This document shows, one piece after another, positions 1-7,955 of a stretch of 64,000 nucleotides of DNA (its first letter is position 1; every line of letters begins with the position of its first letter). This DNA is from Mucilaginibacter gilvus (GTDB lineage: Bacteria; Bacteroidota; Bacteroidia; Sphingobacteriales; Sphingobacteriaceae). Location: contig NZ_SBIW01000001.1 of the NCBI RefSeq assembly GCF_004054195.1, positions 248,001 to 312,000 of the forward strand, in the 5' to 3' direction. Made by a program: the position numbers and the translations under genes. A model generated the notes under the pieces. The model ran no database searches, was not told where the DNA came from, and worked only from the letters and a program-made list of their open reading frames with translations.

Positions 1-2
1 TA

Positions 3-299
3 GAGCAATACAACGCATGGCAAACCATCCAACGTTCGCACGCGATTGCAAACGGCGTGTACGTGGTAAGCGTGAACCGTGTAGGCGAAGAAGCCGGCGT
101 AAAATTTTGGGGCGGATCGTTCTTTGCCAACCCGTTCGGCGCCGTTATGCACCAAACCACAACCGATGAGGAAGAAGTTGTTGTAATGGAACTGGATCTT
201 AATAAATCCGATTACTACCGCAGTCACTGGCCGTTTTTGAGGGACAGGAGGATTGATAGTTATCAGCCAATTACAAAACGTTTAATTGACGGCGACTAA
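3..299 (+). CDS. aguB: N-carbamoylputrescine amidase, C-terminal part (5' end outside window)
   Basis: The reading frame is open from the window edge to TAA at 297-299, so only about the last 98 residues are present. They contain WQTIQRSHAIANGVYVVSVNRVG, the late part of the nitrilase-fold hydrolases, and a C-terminal SHWPFLRDRRIDSY block typical of bacterial N-carbamoylputrescine amidases. The enzyme hydrolyses N-carbamoylputrescine to putrescine, CO2 and ammonia in the cytoplasm. The next intact gene on the same strand is agmatine deiminase, which makes its substrate, so the two form a putrescine route. They are separated here by a broken four-helix-bundle gene with flanking repeats. The catalytic Glu-Lys-Cys residues lie upstream of the window and cannot be checked. 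Confidence 0.88.
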   Translation, partial: EQYNAWQTIQRSHAIANGVYVVSVNRVGEEAGVKFWGGSFFANPFGAVMHQTTTDEEEVVVMELDLNKSDYYRSHWPFLRDRRIDSYQPITKRLIDGD

Positions 300-303
300 C
301 TGG

Positions 304-727
304 CCCATAGTCCATAGACCATAGTAAAACAACAATGGCATTTAAATTTGAAAGCCTCCAAGTTTGGCAACGTGCATTAGATTTAACTGAGGAAATTGAC
401 GCTTTAACAAAGAGGAATTTTCCTTAAGACGAATTATTTGTGTTAACCTCTCAAATAAAACGAGCTGCCGATTCGGTAGTTCTCAACATAGCAGAGGGTT
501 GTACCGGCCAAACAAACGCTACCTTCAAACAGTTTTTGGGCTATTCGTTACGATCTGCAATAGAGGTGGTATCGTGTTTGTTTATCGGAAAACGAAGAAA
601 AATTATTAACGACACCGAATTTCAAAAGCTATACGATGATTATCAAGCTTTATGCAAAATGATCACGGCTTTACGAAATTCGCTTTAAACTAATTCCTAC
701 TATGGACCATCGACCATTGACTATGGA
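304..727. mobile_element. Candidate element: four-helix-bundle pseudogene framed by inverted heptad arrays
   Basis: Left arm 304-324 is three 7-base units of the form nCCATAG. Right arm 700-727 is four 7-base units, CTATGGA, CCATCGA, CCATTGA, CTATGGA, which are the reverse complement type. Between the arms lies one gene, the four-helix-bundle pseudogene. The whole sits inside the aguB-aguA gene pair, which suggests an insertion. The right arm contributes the aguA start region: ATG occurs at 702 and again at 723, in frame. That this is a mobile unit is inference; no target-site duplication was recognised. Confidence 0.45.
335..688 (+). pseudogene. Four-helix bundle protein (S23/IVS-protein family), interrupted by an in-frame stop
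   Basis: From ATG 335 the frame reads MAFKFESLQVWQRALDLTEEI, then about ten more codons, and hits TAA at 425-427. It continues in the same frame as DELFVLTSQIKRAADSVVLNIAEG up to TAA 686-688. The start (F..L.VWQ.A), the LTSQIKRAADSV..NIAEG motif and a full length of 117 codons match the four-helix-bundle family once called S23 ribosomal protein, whose members occur in 23S rRNA intervening sequences and resemble Avd of diversity-generating retroelements. Family members usually have lysine or a similar residue before DELF, so AAA to TAA is the likely change. A downstream GTG at 440 could start an 82-residue remnant. It is flanked by inverted heptad arrays. Confidence 0.85.
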
Positions 728-1748
728 CTCAAAATTACACTTCCCTGCCGAATGGGCTAAACATACTGCTACCTGGTTAAGCTGGCCGCATAAGGAGGCT
801 TCATGGCCGGGGAAGATAGACCTGATATACAGCAAGTATGCTGAGTTCATCAAAGTCCTTACAGAGGGCGAGATTGTACGCGTCAATGTAATTGATGCGC
901 AAATGGAAGCTTTCGCCAAAATGCAATTGCAACTGGTGGGTGCCAACCTGAGTAAAGTAGAGTTTTTCCACTTCCCTACCAATGATGCCTGGTGCCGCGA
1001 TCACGGGCCTGCCTTTTTGGTGAATTATGAAACCAAAGAAAAAGCTATTATAGATTGGGGCTACAACGCATGGGGTGATAAATACCCTCCGTACGATCTG
1101 GATGATGTTATCCCAACCAAAATTGCCAACCATTTTAACCTGCCGGTATATCATCCGGGTATTGTAATGGAAGGTGGGTCGGTAGATTTTAACGGCGCGG
1201 GCACGTTGCTTACCACTACCGCCTGCCTGCTCAACCCTAACCGTAACCCACACTTAAACCAGCAACAAATAGAAGGCTACCTGCAAAAATACTACGGCGT
1301 GGAGCAGATACTTTGGCTGGGCGACGGGATCATCGGTGATGATACCGATGGACATATAGACGATATTACCCGTTTTGTAAATGCCGACACCGTAATTACA
1401 GTGGTAGAAGAAAATAAGCACGACGAAAATTACCACATCCTGCAAGAGAACCTGAAAACACTAAAAACTATGCGCCTGCTCAACGGCAAACAGTTGAACA
1501 TTGTGGAACTGCCCATGCCGGATGCCGTAATTTACGACGATCAGCGTCTGCCTGCCTCCTACGCTAATTTTTACATTGGTAACGCGGCGGTGGTAGTGCC
1601 AACCTTCCGCAGCAAACACGACGATAAAGCGCTGGATATTATCCAAAACTGCTTCCCCGACAGGAAAGTGGTGGGTATCGATTCTACAGATATCATTTGG
1701 GGATTAGGAAGTTTCCACTGCCTGAGCCAACAGGAACCGGCGGTGTAA
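723..1748 (+). CDS. aguA: Agmatine deiminase (agmatine iminohydrolase)
   Basis: Converts agmatine to N-carbamoylputrescine and ammonia, the step before AguB. Family blocks are visible in order: FPAEWAKHTATWLSWPH at the N-terminus, NDAWCRDHGPAFLV, EGGSVDFNGAGTLLTT, LGDGIIGDDTDGHIDDITRF, and the C-terminal GSFHCLSQQ holding the catalytic cysteine (about residue 333 from this start). The length, 341 residues, is normal for the porphyromonas-type deiminase family. I chose ATG 723 because homologues start a few residues before FPAEWA. An in-frame ATG at 702 would add seven residues encoded by the heptad repeat that abuts the gene. The gene ends three bases before the end of the convergent membrane-protein pseudogene. 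Confidence 0.93.
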   Translation: MDSKLHFPAEWAKHTATWLSWPHKEASWPGKIDLIYSKYAEFIKVLTEGEIVRVNVIDAQMEAFAKMQLQLVGANLSKVEFFHFPTNDAWCRDHGPAFLVNYETKEKAIIDWGYNAWGDKYPPYDLDDVIPTKIANHFNLPVYHPGIVMEGGSVDFNGAGTLLTTTACLLNPNRNPHLNQQQIEGYLQKYYGVEQILWLGDGIIGDDTDGHIDDITRFVNADTVITVVEENKHDENYHILQENLKTLKTMRLLNGKQLNIVELPMPDAVIYDDQRLPASYANFYIGNAAVVVPTFRSKHDDKALDIIQNCFPDRKVVGIDSTDIIWGLGSFHCLSQQEPAV

Positions 1749-1751
1749 CAA

Positions 1752-2920
1752 TTATTGAGCGAGTTGATACCAGGGTATATGGAGTAAGCCTTGCTTTAGT
1801 TCAACTCTGGTGTTAGTTCCTTCTGTCATTGTGTAGAAAACTGTTTCTGACACCTGAATCGATTTTGCTTTGCTAACCGGTCCCCAAGGTAATAAGGTGA
1901 CATTATATATTGTTCTCTTTCCCCTTGTTATAGATACATTTTCCACTTTGGTAAAAAATATTTTCGGTTTAGTTTTATCAATAAACAGTTCACAGTTATT
2001 GTAGAGCCGCAAGAATAGCCTAATGCGGTGATAATCATTAAAACAACTTGCCCCTTTATTGCATTGGCCGCATCAGCTTTCCCCTTCCAATATAGCCCGC
2101 AAAAAAATATAATGGCAATACCGCCCATCGGAAGCCAAACCTGGCTAATTTCAACCAAATGGTATTTAACAAGGGGTTTTACTACCAAAAAGACACATGA
2201 CATAAACATCGAATAATATATGCTGTATACCGGACTTGTTTTCTTTGCAGCAAATTTTATTAAGCCTTTTTTCTTAGACATAATTGCTATACCGACTAAG
2301 GGATATATCATTGCAACAACAGAATATATATCGCTTGATAATATTGCATCTAAAAAAAAGAAACAAATAATGAGCCCTATAATTCCCAAAAGGTTGTAAG
2401 CCAGTGCTAATTTGCCCGCAGATCGTAAACTATTCATACGCTCGTCTTCAGACAACCCAAATTCGTTACTTTGCAAAATATCGGTCAACTGACTTTCGTA
2501 CTCTTCGGCGTTTAAATCAGTGTACCGTTCACTTAGTTCAGTAATTAAGCCGTCATTATCCCCTAAGCTATCGTAATCGTTTATCATTATCCTGCGCCGG
2601 CCTTCGGCAATGGAGTAAATTAAAATTGCCTTCTCTTCTACCCTGAAACCTTTTACGTCATAATTCGCAAACGTTCTTGTACCAAGTATCCCGCTTACCG
2701 ATATCGAATCATTTGATAGGACAACCTTTCTTCTTACAAGGTAGAGGCCCAGCACTATCCCCACTCCAATCAATAAAATACTTCCCGAAATCGCACCTCC
2801 GAGGCTACTCGCGGTAGATATCTTGCTTGCTAAAAACGCCCCAAATGCAAACGACGCTAAAGATACCAAGCCATAAAAAATCTTCCATCCTCTCGATATT
2901 GTATACTCCTGTTCCATCAT
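1752..2920 (-). pseudogene. PH-like membrane protein with C-terminal extracytoplasmic domain, frameshifted
   Basis: Reading from ATG 2918-2920 the protein has two membrane segments at residues 14-60, a soluble PH-like part with many charged residues, then four further membrane segments. Near residue 310 the frame runs NCLLIKLN to a stop at 1928. The neighbouring frame continues with FIDKTKPKIFFTKVENVS... and ends GLLHIPWYQL at 1752, which matches the usual tail of these Bacteroidota membrane proteins (NC.FD..KP ... V..PWG ... G.L.I.WY). Restoring one base in the T-run opposite 1983-1985 gives NCFIDKTKPK and a single protein of about 388 residues. It is therefore a one-base loss, either real or a sequence error. 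Function unknown. Base composition is more AT-rich than its neighbours. Confidence 0.75.
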
Positions 2921-3030
2921 AAATTAATCGGTTTACCAAGATAGAATTTCGCCATCTCTTTTTTCCAAACTTTTTCACCGACAATTTATCCATACTTACC
3001 GACTTCTTCAATTACATCGCCTATTAAGCA

Positions 3031-3061
3031 TTTGCATATATCAAATGTTACATTAGTTTTG
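3031..3061 (+). promoter_or_regulatory. Bacteroidota-type promoter for the LiaF-like/LytSR operon
   Basis: TTTG at 3031-3034 and TAGTTTTG at 3054-3061 are separated by 19 bases, an exact fit to the Bacteroidota -33/-7 consensus (TTTG, 19-21 bases, TAnnTTTG). Transcription would begin near 3067, about 20 bases before ATG 3087. This is the clearest complete promoter in the window. Confidence 0.7.
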
Positions 3062-3086
3062 GGTAACAATAAAAATTATAGAAATC

Positions 3087-3920
3087 ATGAACACCAATAT
3101 AGATCAACAACCTAACAAAGCCAATGGCAAAGTTATGGCCGGCGGAATCCTGCTTCTGGTAGGCGCCTTTTTGCTGCTTAAGCAACTCAACCTGTTTTTC
3201 ATACCCGATCATATCGACCTATGGCCTTTATGGCTCGTATTCTCTGGCCTTTGGATCGGATCGCGCAGCAACTTTCAAAAATCAAACTGGGTTGTTATAA
3301 CCGCCTTGGGTGTAATATTCCTGTTAACTTCAAATATCAATAATGCCGAAGGGTTTGTTTGGCCTGTAGCACTCATTGGCTTTGGTTTCTGGATCATCCT
3401 GCGGAAGAAAAAAACAGGCGACACTTTAGGCGGCGCTGATTACTGGGATAAAAAATATAAAACAAGCACGGCTGATACCGATAAACCCCTTGCCGATTTT
3501 GGCGACACTACTTATAGCTCTGCTACAGGCGTGCCCCCAACAGATAGCAATACCACCGGCACCACACCCCCACTATCGCACGATGATATTTTAGATGCTA
3601 CCGCCATATTTGGCGGGGTTAACAAAAGCATTTTTTCCAAGAGCTTCAGGGGTGGTGATATTACCAACATCTTTGGCGGTACCGAGCTTGATTTTACCCA
3701 TGCCGATATCAACGGCAGGGCGATAATAGATGTCACCCAGGTATTTGGCGGCACCAAGATCATCGTACCATCCAACTGGCAGGTAATTGTAGATATGAGC
3801 GCCATTTTTGCCGGTACAGATGATAAGCGGATGAAAAGCATACAAGCCGCAAAAAGCGACAAGGTACTGATTATCAAAGGTGTATCATTATTCGCCGGCT
3901 TAGAGATCCGCAGCTATTAA
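3087..3920 (+). CDS. LiaF-like membrane protein (N-terminal membrane helices plus LiaF C-terminal domain)
   Basis: Residues about 16-110 form four hydrophobic helices of the LiaI/LiaF transmembrane type. A polar linker rich in Thr and Asp follows, then a C-terminal repeat-like beta domain with recurring IFGG motifs (ATAIFGGVNK, NIFGGTELDF, QVFGGTKIIV, AIFAGTDDK, SLFAGLEIRS), the pattern of LiaF/VraT-type proteins (DUF2154). In Firmicutes LiaF inhibits an envelope-stress two-component system. Here the protein heads a set with a DUF4288 protein, a LytS-type kinase and a LytTR regulator, so a modulatory role at the membrane is a reasonable inference but unproven. Confidence 0.82.
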   Translation: MNTNIDQQPNKANGKVMAGGILLLVGAFLLLKQLNLFFIPDHIDLWPLWLVFSGLWIGSRSNFQKSNWVVITALGVIFLLTSNINNAEGFVWPVALIGFGFWIILRKKKTGDTLGGADYWDKKYKTSTADTDKPLADFGDTTYSSATGVPPTDSNTTGTTPPLSHDDILDATAIFGGVNKSIFSKSFRGGDITNIFGGTELDFTHADINGRAIIDVTQVFGGTKIIVPSNWQVIVDMSAIFAGTDDKRMKSIQAAKSDKVLIIKGVSLFAGLEIRSY

Positions 3921-3965
3921 TTAACAGACAATTTACTCTATCCATTTACATAAAATTTGAATAAC

Positions 3966-4301
3966 ATGAATTGGTACGTAGCAAAATTAGTGTTCAGGGT
4001 GATCAGCGGCAACGGCGATCATAACGCCCAGTTCGACGAGCAACTGCGCTTGATAAACGCCGATACCGAGCACCAGGCCTTCCAGAAGGCAAGCAACATT
4101 GGCCACGCCAACCAGGATAGCTTTGTAAACGTGCAAAAGCAAACCGTAAAATGGCAATTTATAGACGTTGCCGAACTAAATGTTTTAACCGGCCTTGCCG
4201 ATGGCACCGAACTATATTACAACATCCACGAGGCTCCCGACCCGGACCTGTACATCGCCTGGGCACATCATAAGTCGGCCTTGTTGGGTGTTAAAAATTA
4301 A
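3966..4301 (+). CDS. DUF4288 domain protein
   Basis: A 111-residue soluble protein beginning MNWYVAKLVFRVISGNG, with FDEQLRLINADTEHQAF.KA and WQFIDVAELN in the middle, as in DUF4288 proteins. These are small single-domain proteins of unknown function, common in Bacteroidota. ATG 3966 is preferred to the upstream TTG because homologues start at MNWYVAK. It lies 45 bases after the LiaF-like gene and 20 bases before the kinase gene, so it is probably co-transcribed with both. Confidence 0.8.
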   Translation: MNWYVAKLVFRVISGNGDHNAQFDEQLRLINADTEHQAFQKASNIGHANQDSFVNVQKQTVKWQFIDVAELNVLTGLADGTELYYNIHEAPDPDLYIAWAHHKSALLGVKN

Positions 4302-4321
4302 TCATACCTAAATCACCAGTT

Positions 4322-5356
4322 TTGGCATCAGAACAATTATCAGGAAAGAAATTATTTGGGGCATTTGCTATATGCGGGGTGGTTTGGGCCGCCCTGCAAG
4401 CATACCTACTGCATAGTTTCGGCTTTGTTTGGATGGTTGCCCTTGCCGATGCCGGTGTTAGCGCATTATTGCTTTCGCTGGCTTGCTGGCTCATTAACAA
4501 TAACCTGCGCTACTACCAGCCAGACCGCGGCAGCTATATTTATCTGCTGGTATGGTGCGGTGCCCTCGCTGCCGGCTGCGCATCATCCTCCCGGTATGTC
4601 CTTCCATTTTTTGGCTTTGGGGTGGTGTTTGATAATTTTCTGAAACAATCCTTCATCATCCGCCTCTTCACCGATTTTTTGGCCATCGGCTGGATGGCCA
4701 TGATCAGCGCCCTGTTCTACTCGCAGATAGACCATAAAAAAACCGAGCAACGCAAAACCGAAGCCGAGAAACTGGCCCGCGATGCCGAGCTTTATAACCT
4801 GAGACAGCAATTGCAGCCACACTTTTTGTTCAACAGCTTAAACTCTATCAACGCTCTTATCGGCTTTAAGCCCGATGAAGCCAGGCGGATGATCCACCAA
4901 CTGTCGGACTTTTTACGCGGCACCCTGAAAAAGGACGACCAGCTATTAGTACCCCTGAGCGATGAGCTAACCCACCTGAATTTATACCTTGAAATAGAGA
5001 AGGTACGCTTTGGCCACCGCCTGCAAACGGAAATAACCTGTTACGAAAAATGCGCCAAGGCCTTGCTACCATCCATGCTGCTGCAGCCTTTGGTAGAAAA
5101 TGCCATAAAATTTGGCTTGTACGATACCACCGGCGATGTAACCATCAGCATCAGTGGCGAATTGGAGGATAACTATCTCATCATGACCATCCAAAACCCC
5201 TACGATTCGCAAACCTCCAGGCCCCGCAAGGGTACCGGTTTTGGGCTTAGCGGGGTACAACGCAGATTATATTTGATATTTGCACGCAACGATTTGATGG
5301 AAACCCATGCAAATGATAATATATTTACAACCATTATAAAAATACCGCAGTTATGA
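4322..5356 (+). CDS. LytS/YehU-type sensor histidine kinase
   Basis: Four hydrophobic helices span residues about 11-135, followed by a short charged linker and the His_kinase domain (PF06580) with RQQLQPHFLFNSLNSINAL. His167 is the predicted phosphorylation site. A HATPase region follows with VENAIKFGL (N box) and GTGFGLSGVQRRL (G box). There is no ATG in frame near the expected start, so TTG 4322 is proposed. The stop TGA overlaps the ATG of the LytTR regulator (ATGA at 5353-5356), implying translational coupling. The stimulus is unknown; there is no extracellular sensor domain beyond the helices. Confidence 0.9.
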   Translation: MASEQLSGKKLFGAFAICGVVWAALQAYLLHSFGFVWMVALADAGVSALLLSLACWLINNNLRYYQPDRGSYIYLLVWCGALAAGCASSSRYVLPFFGFGVVFDNFLKQSFIIRLFTDFLAIGWMAMISALFYSQIDHKKTEQRKTEAEKLARDAELYNLRQQLQPHFLFNSLNSINALIGFKPDEARRMIHQLSDFLRGTLKKDDQLLVPLSDELTHLNLYLEIEKVRFGHRLQTEITCYEKCAKALLPSMLLQPLVENAIKFGLYDTTGDVTISISGELEDNYLIMTIQNPYDSQTSRPRKGTGFGLSGVQRRLYLIFARNDLMETHANDNIFTTIIKIPQL

Positions 5357-6099
5357 CACGCGCTTTAATTATTGACGACGAGCCATTGGCACGTATGGTT
5401 GTATTGGAATATTTGCAGGCTTTTCCGCAAATTGAGGTTTTGCAGGAATGCGGCGATGGCTTTGAAGGCCTGAAAGCCATACAGCAACACCAGCCCGACC
5501 TTATATTCCTGGATATACAAATGCCCAAAATAAACGGTTTTGAGATGCTCGAACTGGTGGACAACCCGCCTGCCGTAATATTTGCTACCGCTTTTGACGA
5601 GTTTGCCATAAAAGCTTTTGAAGCCCATGCGGTAGATTACCTGTTGAAGCCCTTTAGTAAAGAACGTTTTGTTAAGGCCATTGATAAATTCCTGTCGCAC
5701 AACAATACCGCGCCTTCCGCCGCGAAAACTACCGAAACATTGCTGGAGATAGCCGCGCAATCGCCCGCGCAAAACGAGCGTATAGTGGTAAAAACAGGCA
5801 CCAAGGTGAAGATCATTTCGGTACAGGATGTAGAATACCTGCAAGCCGATGATGATTACGTAAGCGTTATAACCGCCGAAGGCGCGTTTCTCAAAAACAA
5901 AACCATGGCCTTCTTCGAAAAAACCCTGGACCCAAGGTACTTCGTCCGTGTACACCGCTCCTACATCATCGCCATACAGCAAATAACCCGTTTAGACCCT
6001 TATGAGAAAGACAGCCACCTGGCCATCCTCAAATCGGGTGCAAAAATACCGGTAAGTAAAACGGGCTATGTGAAGCTGAAGCAGGTATTGGGAATATAA
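5353..6099 (+). CDS. LytTR-family response regulator
   Basis: An N-terminal receiver domain carries the acidic pair DD at residues 8-9, the phosphoacceptor Asp54 in LIFLDIQMP, and Lys in LLKPF. A C-terminal LytTR DNA-binding domain has VEYLQADDDYVSV, FVRVHRSYIIAI and a closing IPVSKTGYVKLK. The length of 248 residues is typical. It is the partner of the upstream kinase, with which it overlaps by four bases. LytTR regulators bind direct repeats upstream of envelope or transport genes; the target here is not visible. The L,D-transpeptidase gene follows after 92 bases and could be a target, which is only a guess from position. Confidence 0.93.
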   Translation: MTRALIIDDEPLARMVVLEYLQAFPQIEVLQECGDGFEGLKAIQQHQPDLIFLDIQMPKINGFEMLELVDNPPAVIFATAFDEFAIKAFEAHAVDYLLKPFSKERFVKAIDKFLSHNNTAPSAAKTTETLLEIAAQSPAQNERIVVKTGTKVKIISVQDVEYLQADDDYVSVITAEGAFLKNKTMAFFEKTLDPRYFVRVHRSYIIAIQQITRLDPYEKDSHLAILKSGAKIPVSKTGYVKLKQVLGI

Positions 6100-6191
6100 A
6101 GTTCTGTTATTTTATATTTAACGAAATTAAATTCTAATAAAATACAATATTCAGGTATTTTTATCGTATCTACTGATAAAAATACCAATCC

Positions 6192-6896
6192 ATGCCTAAG
6201 CTTATCTTTATTACGTTGTTGTCCTTTTTGGTGATAACAAAACCCGTCGACCTGCCCGATAGCAAACGCGCCAGCGATGTACGTACCACCCTCTGGCCCA
6301 GGTTACAGGCAGAACTAAGCGAGCGCGGCTTCGACAGCAACTACCATATTTACCTGCGCATATTTAAGCAGACGGACCAATTTGAAGTTTGGGCGAAACG
6401 GGGTGCTAAGTATGCCTTGTTTAAAAGCTACGATATTTGCTACTTCTCCGGCGGATTGGGCACCAAAACAAAACAGGGCGACGGCAAAAGTCCCGAGGGT
6501 TTTTATACCATCACCGCAAAACAGCTAAACCCGGCCAGCAATTACCACCTCGCCATAAACATTGGCTACCCAAATCAACTGGAACAGCAAAAAGGCTATA
6601 CCGGCAGTGCCATTATGGTACACGGGCATTGTGCTTCCATAGGCTGCTATGCCATGACCGATGCACGGATAGAAGAGATCTACACCCTTGTTTACAAAGC
6701 CCTTAATGCCGGGCAGGATAAGATAAGCCTTGATATTTTCCCTTTTTATATGGACGATTACCACATGCAGGCAAACGCGGCTTCACCCTCCCTGCAATTT
6801 TGGAGAACCATAAAACCGGGATATGATCTGTTTGAGAGGAACCGGGTACCGGCGGTAGGTAGGGTGGTGGGTAAACAATACGCCTTTGCGAATTAG
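6192..6896 (+). CDS. L,D-transpeptidase family protein (YafK-like)
   Basis: The catalytic motif reads MVHGHCASIGCYAMTD, with His144, His146 and Cys152 as expected for the YkuD/ErfK fold, preceded by the GGLGTKTKQGDGKSPEGFY substrate-side block typical of the YafK group. The N-terminus (MPKLIFITLLSFLVI) is a short signal sequence or anchor, so the enzyme should act in the periplasm on peptidoglycan stem peptides. Which bond it forms or breaks cannot be read from sequence; YafK relatives detach proteins from murein. The 234-residue length is ordinary. The gene stands alone after the LytTR regulator. Confidence 0.87.
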   Translation: MPKLIFITLLSFLVITKPVDLPDSKRASDVRTTLWPRLQAELSERGFDSNYHIYLRIFKQTDQFEVWAKRGAKYALFKSYDICYFSGGLGTKTKQGDGKSPEGFYTITAKQLNPASNYHLAINIGYPNQLEQQKGYTGSAIMVHGHCASIGCYAMTDARIEEIYTLVYKALNAGQDKISLDIFPFYMDDYHMQANAASPSLQFWRTIKPGYDLFERNRVPAVGRVVGKQYAFAN

Positions 6897-6913
6897 AAAC
6901 ACCCAATCAACCT

Positions 6914-6941
6914 GTAGAGACGCGACACTTCGCGTCTCTAC
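6914..6941. repeat. GTAGAGACGCG palindrome, short form (copy 1 of 3)
   Basis: A perfect 12-base stem (6914-6925 with 6930-6941) around a four-base loop, beginning GTAGAGACGCG and ending CGCGTCTCTAC. The same sequence forms the ends of two longer copies at 17682-17770 and 23238-23327. This short form looks like the longer element with its middle removed. It sits between convergent genes and may also act as a transcript end. Confidence 0.8.
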
Positions 6942-6951
6942 CAAAGAGATT

Positions 6952-7839
6952 TTACATCAACAACACTTTCCAGGCCTCCTCCACCAGGCCACTATCCAGC
7001 AAATACTTGGCGCGTAAATGCAGTTGCACTTCGCGGGTTTGGCTGTCGCCGATGGTGGCATCAAACAGTTCTTTTATCTCGTCGCTTTGGGCAAAGGCCT
7101 CTACTTCTTCGTCCGTAGGCAAAAATTCTACGTTACCCAATTGCCCAAGGTTATTGCCGGTGAGCACTTTGGAGTTGCGGATGGCGTAAGGGATAGCATC
7201 AACCCCAATGCCGATGGTGCGCACGGGCTTGGCCACTTTAAACAGGTTATCGGCAGTAACGCGGCAGTACCAATCGCCACCGAGGCGTGCCACGAGGTCT
7301 ATTTTCTCCTGATCTATTTTGCCGGTATCGTCCAGCACATCTTCGTTTATGTGGATCAGCTTTATTTCGGCGAGCACCAAATTACCCGCGCCAGGGCCGT
7401 CGCCAAGGCTGATCACCTCGGTCACCACGCACTCAAACTGCACGGGCGATTCGGCTACACGGGGCGGCTTAACCAATTCTGAGGGCAGCGCCGTTAGGCC
7501 CGATTTAATAAACTCATCCACTCCAGCCGGGTACTCCACGCTGGAGAGCGACACCTGCTGCACAATATCATAATTCACAATATTGATCACACACTCCGGC
7601 ACCAGCTTTATGTTCTCCAGCGTATGCTTAGTGGTATTATCCCGCACCCTCCGCGCCGGCGAAAACACACAAATGGGCGGGTTAGTGCTAAACAAATTAA
7701 AAAAGCTAAACGGACTTAAATTCACGTTTCCCTCCGCATCCACCGTTGAAGCGAGGCAAATAGGCCGCGGCGCAATAGCGTAATGCAGATAGTTCTGCAA
7801 TTCGAGGGGTAATAGGTCGGACGTTTTGAGGGTTTTCAT
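6952..7839 (-). CDS. Flavin reductase-like protein (FMN-binding split barrel, DIM6/NTAB family)
   Basis: A 295-residue protein opening with NYLHYAIAPRPICLASTVD and NLSPFSFFNLFSTNPP, the FMN-binding split-barrel signature of the flavin reductase family, followed by an extended C-terminal region containing LARLGGDWYCRV and RNSKVLTGNNLGQLG. Such proteins supply reduced flavin or act on small aromatic compounds. The neighbouring FAH-family, homogentisate and 4-hydroxyphenylpyruvate genes suggest a link to aromatic degradation, which is an inference from context. It is on the same strand as the FAH-family gene, 116 bases downstream of it, with a palindromic repeat in between. Confidence 0.85.
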   Translation of the reverse strand: MKTLKTSDLLPLELQNYLHYAIAPRPICLASTVDAEGNVNLSPFSFFNLFSTNPPICVFSPARRVRDNTTKHTLENIKLVPECVINIVNYDIVQQVSLSSVEYPAGVDEFIKSGLTALPSELVKPPRVAESPVQFECVVTEVISLGDGPGAGNLVLAEIKLIHINEDVLDDTGKIDQEKIDLVARLGGDWYCRVTADNLFKVAKPVRTIGIGVDAIPYAIRNSKVLTGNNLGQLGNVEFLPTDEEVEAFAQSDEIKELFDATIGDSQTREVQLHLRAKYLLDSGLVEEAWKVLLM

Positions 7840-7868
7840 TCTTTTCCCTGATGTTATTAATAAAGTTT

Positions 7869-7935
7869 GTCATTGCGAGGAGCGGGCCGGAAGCGCGGTG
7901 GGGCACACAGCTCTTCGCGGGACCCTCGCAATGAC
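7869..7935. repeat. GTCATTGCGAG inverted repeat
   Basis: A perfect 11-base stem (GTCATTGCGAG at 7869-7879, CTCGCAATGAC at 7925-7935) encloses a GC-rich middle. This is the form of a dispersed intergenic palindrome common in Bacteroidota. Related sequences occur at 44111-44164 and 44417-44470. Confidence 0.75.
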
Positions 7936-7955
7936 ATGGTGGTAAACGGCGGGTT

